Positions 43,338 through 53,508 of a stretch of DNA of 64,000 nt are shown here, piece after piece; position 1 is the first letter of the stretch; every line of letters starts with the position of its first letter. Position numbers and translations under genes: made by a program. The notes under the pieces were generated by a model. That model was given only the letters and a program-made list of their open reading frames with translations. It did no database searches and had not been told where the DNA came from. Source of the DNA: Torymus aiolomorphi (Eukaryota; Arthropoda; Insecta; Hymenoptera; Torymidae); contig CM070873.1 of the NCBI GenBank assembly GCA_036365515.1, forward strand, positions 42,415,807 to 42,479,806. Direction: 5' to 3'.

Positions 43338-44122
43338 CACGGAGAGAAAAATTTCAGTAAAAATTACAAAAAGTTCCGCAATTTTTACTGAACTTTTCGG
43401 TACTGTAGTAACAGACTGCCAAAATGAGCGGATTTACTTGACTTTCTATACTTTTTATAGAATTTTCAGTAAAAATAACCGAACTGTTCAGTAACTTTTA
43501 AGAGAAGGTTTGGAAGTTTTCGTTGGCGTAACGCGCGGTGGTGCTGTTGACTGTTGTGCGCATGCGCGTTCTTGAATTTCAGCGAGAATTACCGTGCACA
43601 ACCGATAGATGGCGAATATTGAAACTCGCAAGTGACCACGACTTTCCTCAGTTAGTATATAAGTCCGCTGAGTTTCTAAAGTTCATATGTAAGCGTTTGC
43701 GTATTGCGAAATGTAAGGCATTACTTAGGTTATGTGTAGTATAGTAGTTAGATATGTTTAGGACTTTAGATATAAAAATTTCCTATGTAAAAGCGGCGTG
43801 CATATTTACATCTTATCTTACACCACAAGGAAAGCAACACTGGATTCCCAACTATTAAAATGGCGATAAGTGCGATTAATATAAATTATTCCCATAAATA
43901 GATAAATTTTTTTTAATTACTATATTCGCCATATTCTATAAAATTTATAACTCAAAAAAGAGTAAAAATTACGGAACGGTTCAGTAAAAAGTAAGTGCTT
44001 AGAAAAATTACCGAACTGTTCTGTAAAATTTACAAAAATGTCAGTCTGTTACCGTAGTACCGTAAAGTTCGGTAAAAATTATCGAACTTTTTGTAATTTT
44101 TACTGAAAATTTTCTCTCCGTG
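43338..44122. mobile_element. MITE, CACGGAGAGAAAA ends, TA target
   Basis: CACGGAGAGAAAAATTTCAG, TAAAAATTACAAAAAGTT at the left and AACTTTTTGTAATTTTTACT, GAAAATTTTCTCTCCGTG at the right. TA flanks both ends (43336-43337, 44123-44124). Subterminal blocks (CCGAACTGTTCAGTAA) repeat in inverted order. 785 bp with no transposase. Confidence 0.75.
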
Positions 44123-44124
44123 TA

Positions 44125-45089
44125 TTAATTGTAACAACTAGATTTTGTTGCACTATTTTAATACTAAAATATCGAAAAGAATCAATTTTAAAAATAAAAA
44201 TTTTTCATTAACGTGCGATCAAAGAACTTGATACAATGTGCAATTATAAGCAAATTAGGTGCAGTACCGATAGTTAGCAGAGTATCAATGTTATCGTGAT
44301 TATCGCCACATCTCCACTAACAGCATAATTATCATGATCGTCATTGGTGTCGATATATCGAATATATCTCCCATTCTGTCCGTGTCATCTTCTATGGCTC
44401 GTCATTGCACTCGAGCTATCCAATCAAGCCAGATCAAATTAAGGACGTCGAGAGTTCTTAATTCATCGACTCCATATCGGCGTCTGGCGCGCTTTGTTTC
44501 TCAATTAGAGTTCATTGAAATCAAAGATTGAATTCGAACGATTGTATTTAAATACGAAATTCCATGAATACATTTCGCTTAATTGTCCCGGATTATTTTA
44601 CAGTGTTCTAGAATAATCTCAGCAGTATCATTCGATGTAACCTGTAATATTGTTTGGTTTCGAAAGCAATATTTTGTTAGTATTTTAAGCTATGTAATTT
44701 TTTTGCAGTAAAAATATGACATCTGTTTTTAAATGGCTTAGTAATTGTTATATGTTTGTTTTTCTAATATTATTTTACTTTATTTATTTGATTCAACAGG
44801 CTTAAATTCACATTTTGCTACAGTTAAACGTAATAAAAATAAGAACAATGCACTCAATACATTTCGGTAAAAAATGTAGCCGAGGTCTTAAAAAATTATG
44901 TGGAATAATAATACTGCTTAAATAAGATGAAAAAAAGGTTCCGTGACTTCTTGAATTGGTTTAGAATGACATAAAAGGCTAAGGAGTGCTATTTTATTAT
45001 CATTTATATTTTCAGTTCTTTTTTAAACAAAATAATACACTTCCAAAAATTAAAATTCATTTCAATTCAAATTAAAAATCATTAATTTT
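44125..45089. other. AT-rich DNA
   Basis: No supportable gene or repeat; one 65-codon plus ORF at 44334 has no recognised features. Confidence 0.45.
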
Positions 45090-45760
45090 TCAAATACCCA
45101 ATTGTTCTACACACACCTTCCCAAATATCCAAGATTAGCTTCGTTCTCACTCGCCTATCGTTTCCATATTCACCGCGACACTGCATTTCTACTGCTCTGC
45201 GAGAAAAACGAGTGCATTCCTCTCTATCCTGCTTCTTCAGCGCCTCAGAAATCGATCATTTGTTTCGCGGTCGCGCACACCTCTGTCTCTCTTCGAAATT
45301 GCGCATTCCTAGTCGCCGCGTTCTCCGGGTCATTTATACGAGTCACGAGACAGAGCTGTAACCGGCTTGCCAGTCGGCAGCTTTTAAACCCCCCGAGATA
45401 TGGCCGGCAAGTGATTGATAGTGTGTGGAAGATACAGTGGACGGCGGCGTGTATAATGCGCGCGCGCGCTCGCGGAAAGTCGGTCATCGGAGTCGGGGGG
45501 TGGAGGATTCTACGCTGTTTTCACTTGGATTTCCGAGGATTTATTTATGTGCGGAGGAGGGAAGAGACGCTGCGGAGAAGATGTGGAAAGTTGGCCGGTG
45601 ACGGCCGGTTGTTATCGCGATGACGAGGTGGGATGTTATCGGGAGTTATGGCTGTTGATCGCGGTTAAGCGCGCGACGGAGATTTGTAGCGATATGGGAT
45701 AAGGTGATTGGATAAGGACATTCAGTAATGGCTGTAGTTATTGGAAAGTGTTTAATTGGA
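45090..45760. other. GC island H with strand switch
   Basis: Left: CACACACCTTCCCAAATATC, TTCGTTCTCACTCGCC. Centre: ATGCGCGCGCGCGCTCGCGG. Right: GGAGGAGGGAAGAGACGCTG, GACGAGGTGGGATG. Overlapping ORFs of 173 and 80 codons on opposite strands show no domains. Confidence 0.45.
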
Positions 45761-46199
45761 GGAAAAAGATTTCCCATTTGATTGCTATTATAGTTTGTTG
45801 AAATCTATAACAACCTTAGTGGCAATGTATGTATGAAAAAATATGCTGTATGCTACAGAAAAAAAGATTTTTAACAAGAGATGAAAATCGAAAGCGTGGA
45901 TATTGTTTATTAAAGAGAAAGTCTTTTTGAAACTTACAAATTTTTCATTTTTTATTCAATTTTGATTTTTAAAAGTTCATTATGCAACTTAAACATTTAT
46001 CTTCAAATTCGCATCGCAGAAGCTACAAGATATTTAATACACAGGATGAAAAAGTAGATATGTATCAATTATCTGTAAGCTAACATATGAATAATGCGTT
46101 TTATACGTACCTACATTACTTATGTTGATAATTTTCGCTATGAGAAGGTGTAAATAAATGTTTTAGGAAGAAAGATGAATTTTTTAAAATCATAACTGA

Positions 46200-46864
46200 A
46201 AGGGCCCAGGGGAAAAAAGGAGGAATGTCAATTTTTTACGATTTTGAGTTTAATACTGATTCACATATTTTTGGATTCGTAGATCAGTTTAAACTGTCTT
46301 ATTCTGCTCAAAACACTTCTTTTTCTATTTTTTAGAGATTTTAAAAAAAGGCATAAAATGCAAAAAGGGGGAATGTCACGAAAATATTATACTTATGTAC
46401 CTTCTGGTATATTAAAACCGTGTTTAAAATTGATAACGGCCGAAAAATTTACAGATTTATAATATTTAAAGGTTTCTTGTAATAATACTGCGCGAGATTT
46501 CTTCAGCCAGCTACCAGCATTACCTCTCGAAATTAAACAAAAAAATTAAAGGAATTGTTGATATTCCGCCTTTTTGTGTACAATATTGTCAAATTTTCAA
46601 TTTAAGCTTTTTTGACATCTCCCTTTTTGCGGACAGAATTGTTGAGTTTGTTGTTTTTTTTTTTTAACTTTTTATGAATTTATAGTTAAAATTGGAAAAC
46701 TATTTTTCTTTTCAAATAAGGTATAGAATTGAATTTTAAAAAACTGATAATTCATTTTTTTCTCGAAGTTTGTTTGTATTTTGATAACAAAAGATTGAAA
46801 AATAAATTTGGATTTTCTGAAAAATGAAAAATTTTGACAATCCTCCTTCTTGCCGTGGATCCTT
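46200..46864. repeat. MITE-like element, GGAGGAATGTCA ends
   Basis: GGGCCCAGGGGAAAAAAGGA, GGAATGTCAATTTTT (from about 46200) is inverted at the right end (AAAATTTTGACAATCCTCCT, TCTTGCCGTGG, to about 46862). Inner copies of AAAAAGGGGGAATGTCA and GACATCTCCCTTTTT also pair. Preceding 45761-46199 is AT-rich with nothing seen. Confidence 0.55.
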
Positions 46865-46909
46865 CATTATTGAATATAAAATTTAAATAACCGATGCCAA
46901 TTCATTGGC

Positions 46910-46944
<35 letters not shown>
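46910..46944. repeat. (AAT)n microsatellite
   Basis: About ten AAT units directly follow a TGCCAATTCATTGGCA palindrome. Confidence 0.8.
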
Positions 46945-46984
46945 TTATTAGAACAATAAAACAGAATACACGTAATCCCCTACA

Positions 46985-48345
46985 GCACTCAATATTGGAG
47001 CAATATTGCTTCAATATTGCTTCGACATATTCTCCATATTCGCTAATGTTTCCTCAACGTAAGTATACATGGATGCAACCATGGATTGCTACAATATTGC
47101 TGCAAACCATGATTTCCGTTTTTCCATTGCTTTTTTAAAATGATGGGTCAGGCTCTCTGCCACATCAATATTGCAGCAATATTTAGCCAATATTTATCTA
47201 CACGAAAGGAATATTAATTTTATAATTCTATTTTTATGTTGATTTTTCAGATGATTTTGTAATATTGTAAGAATATTTGTATAATATATATCAACACTAG
47301 ATGAATGTTCCCGCATAGCACTGATTGTTGAAGCAATATTGCCTCAATGTTGCTTTGACATAAACGCCATATTCGCGAGACTTAATAACACCAGAGACAC
47401 ATTAAATTTGAAGTGCTTATGTTTTAAAATCAAATCAATGTTTAAAACGAACTTAATTTACGTCACGTATATATATGGCGTATAATTGAGTCCACATTAT
47501 AAAGAGGATATCAAAAACAAGACAAGCCTTGTAATTCAGACTCTTCGAAAGAGTCATCTGAACAGTTGAATTACATGGCTTATATACTCTCGGCTATCCA
47601 GTATATCCACAGAAAGTACTACCGACGCGCCGCATACCGGATAAATAGCCGAAGCTTGCTTACCGAGAGCCGTCCATCACAAGTTCCCCTTTATCACCGC
47701 TATGCGGCGCGTCGGTAGTGCTTTCTGTGAATATACTGGATGGCCAAGAGTATATAACCCATGTAATTCAACCGTTCAAATGACTCTTTCGGAGAGTCTG
47801 AATTACAAGGCTTGTCTTGTTTTTGATATCCCCTTTGCAATGTGGACTCAATTTTACGCGATATATGCGTGAATTAAATTAAGTTCGTTTTAAACATTGA
47901 TTTTAAAACATAAGCACTTCAAATTTAATGTGCCTCTATAGAGGCACATAGCCTCTATAGAGTTGCTTTGACATATTCGCCATATTCCCGAGACTTAATA
48001 ACACTATAGTGTTATAATAACACTATAGTGTTATTAAGTCTCGGGAATATGGCGAATATATCAAAGCAACATTGAGGCAATATTGCTCCAACAATCAGTG
48101 CTATACGGGAATATTCGTCTAATGTTGATATATATATTATACAAATATTCTTGCAATATTGCAAAATCATGAGAAAAATTAGGATAAAAATAGAATTATA
48201 AAATTAATATTCCTTTCGTGTTGATAAATATTGGCTAAATATTGCTGCAATACTGCTGTGACAGAGAGTCTGACCCATTACTTTAAAAAAGTAATGGAAA
48301 AACGGAAATAATGGTTTGCAGCAATATGGCAAAAGGCAGGGAGCT
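46985..48345. mobile_element. Nested palindromic foldback elements (family F1)
   Basis: Outer arms: 46985-47395 (GCAATATTGCTTCAATATTG, CCATATTCGCTAATG, ATGGGTCAGGCTCTCTG, ATATTAATTTTATAATTCTA) against 48020-48335 (TAGAATTATAAAATTAATAT, CAGAGAGTCTGACCCAT). Inner hairpin: 47398-47932, arms about 240 bp (CACATTAAATTTGAAGTGCT against AGCACTTCAAATTTAATGTG). A third palindrome at about 47963-48067 is centred on AACACTATAGTGTTAT. No coding sequence. 1605-1812 is a further piece of the same family. Confidence 0.8.
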
Positions 48346-48368
48346 CTAGTTAAGCTCCCTATTTATAC

Positions 48369-48444
<76 letters not shown>
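48369..48444. repeat. (TA)n microsatellite
   Basis: About 37 TA units. Tyr-Ile ORFs on both strands come from this tract. Confidence 0.9.
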
Positions 48445-48445
<1 letters not shown>

Positions 48446-49014
48446 CACGTTGTACTTTAACCTTCCCGTACAACCGCCACAACTTATTTGTAACGCAGGA
48501 TCCGGAGGCTGATGCTCCGACAGCCACGGAGTCCGTGGGAGGCCGACTCCTGTACTGAGAGGAAATGCAAGGAGAGGCATTCGCAAATAATTAAGCCACA
48601 AGAACAATTGACTCTTATTTATTCAGTCTTCAACACAATTTAATCCGACAATGGACATTTGGCCCGACTTTAACCCGGCAATCGACAATCGACAATGGAT
48701 TTTTTTTTTTTAAATGTGATTTTTTGAAACTTTGGGGATTTTTTTCTTGAAAACTATGGATTGGAGGGAAAAGTTGATAAGGACCATTTTTATTCAGAAG
48801 ATGACAGAGAATAGCTCAGAATTTTTTTAATCGAAAATATAACTTTTTCTATATTGTTTATAAAAAATGTTAATTAACAATTAACCTGACCACTTCTCGG
48901 CCTGGTAACCTTGAAAAATAGATTCAGCTTACCAAAAAACATACAGTAACATCAAGGCGCCCGGACTATATACCGTGTCTCTTTTCACAACTAAGTTATA
49001 TTTCTTTCTTAACT
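48445..49014. other. Intergenic, unrecognised
   Basis: 48460-48680 is of mixed composition (GCAGGATCCGGAGGCTGATG, CCACGGAGTCCGTGGGAGG) and could be the end of a retroelement, without proof. The rest is AT-rich. Confidence 0.3.
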
Positions 49015-49218
49015 TCATCCACAAAGAACGGTATATCCAAGATTGTATCTATCAGAGTTCAACTCTTCAACAACAGTATAGCATATATCTTCAATATTGC
49101 TTTCTTTAATTTGACATCTTCTCAAACCCAAAGCACAAAGTCTTCTTTTTACAGTTGTTGTAGATACTAAGATTCTATGTTTTTTATATAATATATCAGA
49201 TATTTCTTTATGAGTCAA
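49015..49218 (-). pseudogene. HTH fragment of an integrase-type transposon
   Basis: Minus frame MTHKEISDILYKKHRILVST, TTVKRRLCALGLRR, VVEELNSDRYNLGYTVL. This reads like the helix-turn-helix region upstream of an rve integrase core in a family of animal transposons (STTTVKRRL-ALGL+R, then ELN---YNLGYR). The frame stops where the family continues into R-L, and no integrase catalytic motif follows. Confidence 0.5.
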
Positions 49219-49538
49219 ATTTTTGTAAAAATACTTTTTTATGAAGTTTTCTATTTTTATTTATTTAATACTTATTTAATTTTAACACGAATATTTAGCA
49301 ACAGTTTTTAATAATTGAAACACTATATTTATTATGTTCGCGATTACCGTATCTTTTATTTTGTTCGTACTTAGTGAGAGCAAGCAACAAGGCTGCTCGC
49401 TCCGACTGTGTGAGTGGGGCTTCCGTAGGTTGCCATCGACGTGCCTCTGCTATGGTGCGCGCTCTGGCTCCGCTGCTGCCGTCGCTGGCCGAAGGTGGCT
49501 GACTCGGCCTCGCCGGTCGGGTTGTTGCGTGACCGGCG

Positions 49539-50085
49539 CACAGTGGGCAGAAAAGGTCGATTTTGGGACAAAAATCTCCCTACTATCGAGTTTGTCATCA
49601 AACGCAATGTATTTTTTTAAAGATTCATAAGGCTTCAGACTTTCACGCATCACTGCCAAAAATTCAAAGCAGCTGTCTAAAAAAATTTACTGGGTCCAGA
49701 AGTCGTTATTTATTTAGCTGTATGCATTATTTCATTAGTTCAAGGCTTAGGTTAATGATTTTGAGGTTATGTTATCTAAATTTGGAAAAATATGTTATTA
49801 ACAGGGTAGGTTCATAGATCTTGGTTTAAAAGTAATTGATTTTCCGTTTATAGTCAAATTTATCTTAGATTTATCTTCTGCTGAAGTTTAAGCTTCGAAA
49901 TGACGAATTGATATAATTTCAGGTCACTTAAACACTGACTTTTGGACCCAGTAAATTTTTTTTTGGCAGTGCTACGTGAAAGTCTGAAGCCTCATGAATC
50001 TTTAAAAAAAAAATATATTGCGTTTGATGACAAACACGATAGTAGGGAGATTTTTGTTCCAAAATCGACCCTTTCTGCTCACTGT
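49539..50085. mobile_element. TIR element, CACAGTGGGCAGAAA ends
   Basis: CACAGTGGGCAGAAAAGGTC, GATTTTGG, ATCTCCCTACTAT (from 49539) pairs over about 150 bp with ATAGTAGGGAGATTTTTGTT, CCAAAATCGACC, TCTGCTCACTGTG (to 50085). The inner boundary is CTGGGTCCA/TGGACCCAG. The middle 250 bp is AT-rich and non-coding. It sits inside a GC-rich block at 49390-50420 with no supported gene; that block's ORFs overlap on several frames. Confidence 0.7.
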
Positions 50086-50740
50086 GCGGCGGCTGCTGGC
50101 GAGGATGGCGGGGGCAGGCGGGCTGCTGGAGCTGCGTCGGCCAGCAGTGCTGGGTCGGTTGCGAGGTGGCTTCGAAGCTGGCGATCTTCTTTCTCTCTCA
50201 AAGGTGTTCTGGCGACAAGCTTCCGCGCGCGCTGGCTACTCAGTCGAGACTCCTTATCTCGCGGGCCTAATGAAGCGCGCTCTCGCACTTTTTCGGCGTC
50301 GCTCCCCTCTCTCTCCACCAATCCTCTCTTGTACGGGCTCCCCCTTTCATGTGTGTGTCGCACCTCGAGGACCGCGCTCTCCAGCTCTCGTTGCTGCCGC
50401 GTTGCCGAATCCTCATAGAAAACCAAAACCATGTTAATGTAACGGCAATGCTGTAAACATACATATGGGCTTTGGCCAATGCAGGCACTGAGGAATGCGA
50501 CATGACGAGGGCACCACTGTTAAGCGTGCTCCTTGTCACATACTAAAAATGACTATATCTTAAAATAACCGCGGGATGTACTCGATTTATCACAAATTTT
50601 ATTACATTATTTTATTACGAGTAATAATTGAGTGGGCGGCTAGAAAAAGGGCACATAACTCATTTAAATTGTATAATAAGTTGTGCCCCTTTTCCAGCAA
50701 CACCCTCAATTGTCACATTATATCTAATAAAATTTTATAC

Positions 50741-50923
50741 CACTCTAACCTCAAAATCACAACTTTGATATGATTTTTCGGCGCTCGTGGTATAAAATAC
50801 CGTTCGAAACTAGTGCGTAAGTCGATTATTTAGGTGGTGTGGCTTTTTCGCACTCGCTTCGCTCGTGCAAAAAGTCACACCAGCTAAATAATCGACTTCC
50901 CCACCCGTGTCGAAATGTACTAT
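50741..50923. repeat. Scaffold-A palindromic element, copy 3
   Basis: Flanks are nearly identical to copy 1 (CACTCTAACCTCAAAATCAC, TTTTTCGGCGCTCGTGGTAT). The hairpin core differs: TTTAGGTGGTGTGGCTTTTT, CGCAC against GTGCAAAAAGTCACACCAGC, TAAA, with loop TCGCTTCGCTC. End: GTGTCGAAATGTACT. Confidence 0.7.
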
Positions 50924-52159
50924 TTTCGTACATCCTGGCGTAAAGTGTTGTGTTTATTCCCTGACTCCAGAGAATAAAACATCACATGTGCTCGGGCGTG
51001 CTCCCTTCCAGAAACTGCTATACGCATGCACGTTTCTCTACTTTATTCCCGGCTGGCGCCGCCTGCGTGTTGCTGCCCTCGCTTCGCTCGAGTCATGTGA
51101 ATATTTGGTTTTAGCTCGGATTTTTATCGACTTCGCGAGACCATAATTTTTAAAACTAACATACTTATTAATAATAGATACAATAATTTATTAGCACTTT
51201 AATTGAAAACAAATAACTTGAGATTTGTATTCAGTAACGTCGAAAGAATAAAAAAAAATGGTTTTCGCGGTTAGCACTTCGTGATCACATACTGCTGTTT
51301 CTACACAACTTTTTTGGGGTGTCCCGATCACCTATTCAGTGTCGCACTGATACTGTCCACTTCTCCGACTTCTCGGCGCTCCTTCGCCCGCTGGCTCGCG
51401 CGGTACCGGGGAGTCCCTGTCTGCTTTTTCTCTCTCTTTCCTTGCTGGCTGCTGACTCGCGCCTCGTTTTGTACCCGCTGCCGCATCTTGTTAACTATAC
51501 CATACGAGGATTTTGCCTATGCTGGCATTTTCCTCGTCACAAAATGTAATTGATTTTATAAAAGTCAAATTTAGCACGTTTAAGAAACGATGAATGAACA
51601 ATTATATGTATAATTTTCTGAAAAATAATCAATTTTAGCATAATGGTTTTTCCAAAATAAGTAATTGTTAGTAGAAAAATTTATGCAAAATATAAAAGCA
51701 GGCAGAGATGACACAAATTAAATGAAATATTAACGAAAACATAAATAACATTAATGATTTTCGGCTTCTAACGAATAGATTATTCTTAGCATGTTTAATA
51801 AAAAAAGTAGATGGAGCGCGTGCAGGGCGCATCGATTTAGCTAGGGATTTTAAAATAAAAGATGAATATAGTACATTTTTGAGATATATAAAATAAAGAT
51901 ATTAGATATTTTCTACATATCTGTAATCTACACAAGAATTTGTAGAGATTAAAGATATGTTAATATCGCTCGGTTCCATTATTCTTAGAGAATGATTATT
52001 TGCTGTAGAACTTAACTTTTAAATATGCATTTGGTAGAATGCGTTATTCACACATATATTATAACGCTTTTTGGTATTAATTGCTTATTCTAATACGATT
52101 TTGAAGAGAAAATATTAGCGATAATTAAGGGGCAAAAGTTATATTATGTGTAATCAATA
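50924..52159. other. Intergenic; two GC-richer blocks then AT-rich DNA
   Basis: 50930-51140 and 51290-51540 are GC-richer and contain CGCTTCGCTCG-type phrases (51078-51090), so the first may be a broken palindromic element. 51560-52159 is AT-rich and empty. ORFs on three frames are not supported. Confidence 0.35.
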
Positions 52160-52284
52160 AATCAGTATTATAATAAAGTGCCTTGGTGATGTGAAACCTT
52201 AATTTCAATATTTTTTAAATCAACATTCAAATGTTTATTTGGAAAAAGACGGTTGTCAAGCGCTCCGTACACGTAAACACTATA

Positions 52285-52847
52285 AGGTAAAGTACCCAGT
52301 ACTGGGACAGTTATGACCATACTTTTTTTATAATCTTTTCTATTGCCGAAACTAAGCATAATACACGAAAACTAATTACCTCAGCAGATAGCTCTTATCT
52401 CAGCTCTTCTTATTTTAAGAAAAAAATGCCTTCTTTCGTTGCTCCTGTATTAAAATAATCGCATTAAATGAAAATAACGTTTGACTGGTGTATCGGGACA
52501 AGGTAACTTATTTGGAACCAGTAGTGGGACGCCCGTTCGAACCCAATAGTGGGACAATACTTTTAAACGTGTCCCACTACTGTGATATGATAATTAAGAG
52601 GACTTAACGTGGGACAAAATTTTCATTATGCGCGCTTCTGAAACATAACCGCGAAAAGTTTGTATCTTATTATGCACTAATTTAAGAAGTAAATCAACAC
52701 AATAACGAAGTGACTACATAGTTAACATAATAAAGAATGCTAATGAATTAATGCTTTTATCGTCTTAACCGTTTATTGTAGTCTTTTTACTGTTGTCCCA
52801 CTACTGGTTCCAAAATTAGCTTTGTCCCAGTACTGGGTACTTTACCT
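52285..52847. mobile_element. MITE with GGTAAAGTACCCAGTACTGG ends
   Basis: AGGTAAAGTACCCAGTACTG, GGACA pairs with TGTCCCAGTACTGGGTACTT, TACCT. Several (A/T)GTGGGAC or GTCCCAC phrases lie inside. TA flanks both ends. The neighbouring direct copy at 52975-53095 lacks the insert, so it acts as the empty site. Confidence 0.8.
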
Positions 52848-52974
52848 TATTCAGAAAATTTTTTGAGTGATTTTATTAGCATTTTCGTTAGCTATGCTCG
52901 TTTGAAAAGTAGGTCAAATGCAGATTCCTACTTGCCGACAGTACGGTTTCTATTTAATTAAATAAATTCTCATC

Positions 52975-53095
52975 ATTTTTTTGGAAAAACACATTTGTCA
53001 AGCGGTCCGTATATGTAAATACTATGCCCACAATTTTTTTGGATGATTCTATTGGTATTTTCGTGAGATGTACTCGTTTGAAAAATAACGTCGGT
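52975..53095. repeat. Direct duplicate of the MITE's flanks
   Basis: TTTGTCAAGCGGTCCGTATA, TGTAAATACTATGCCC, TGGATGATTCTATTGGTATT, TTCGTGAG, TACTCGTTTGAAAA correspond to the flanks at 52240-52284 and 52848-52920 joined together. Both copies fall in the degraded 3' part of the large minus-strand gene. Confidence 0.7.
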
Positions 53096-53395
53096 ACTCC
53101 CATCCCCTTAAATAAACTGAAGTAAATATAGCTACAGTACTCCTTCAGAATACCGCCGCTATGTGTCTCTCTTACTCTAAAGAGTTGTGTAAAAATTAAT
53201 TGCTTCGTCAGAGGTAGTTTGGAAACGGTGAAAACTATTTTCGAGAAAAAAAAGTAAGTTATTTGTCCTTTACTCGCGTTATCGTTCGACAATAAAAGAA
53301 TTTCAGCTTAAGAATTATATGTAAATATATATACTATATAACATTATTTGCAGCTTTTTAACAGTTAATATGTTTTAGCAGTATAGCAGATATTC

Positions 53396-53508
53396 AGTTT
53401 TTTTTCTCTATGGTTAGGCCAATCAATAGAGGTTTTTTGCGTGCCATAAATCTTATTAGTAAGCGGTAAACGCTATTGTACGCAGAATAATCCACAGTAT
53501 AAGTGGTA
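53396..53508. repeat. Inverted duplicate, left copy
   Basis: GCGTGCCATAAATCTTATTA, GTAAGCGGTAAACGCTATTG, TACGCAGAATAATCCACAGT, ATAAGTGGTATATAA is the reverse complement of 59938-60020 almost base for base, with a weaker match to 60055. It forms the 3' end of the surviving reading frame of the large gene. Confidence 0.75.

Noticed and set aside
45102..45623. 173-codon plus ORF
   Set aside because: Lies in a skewed GC island; no domain, and the opposite strand is open as well.
50018..50437. Overlapping ORFs of 139, 158, 117 and 90 codons in GC-rich DNA
   Set aside because: Open on four frames at once because of base composition; no domain or splice structure supports one over the others.
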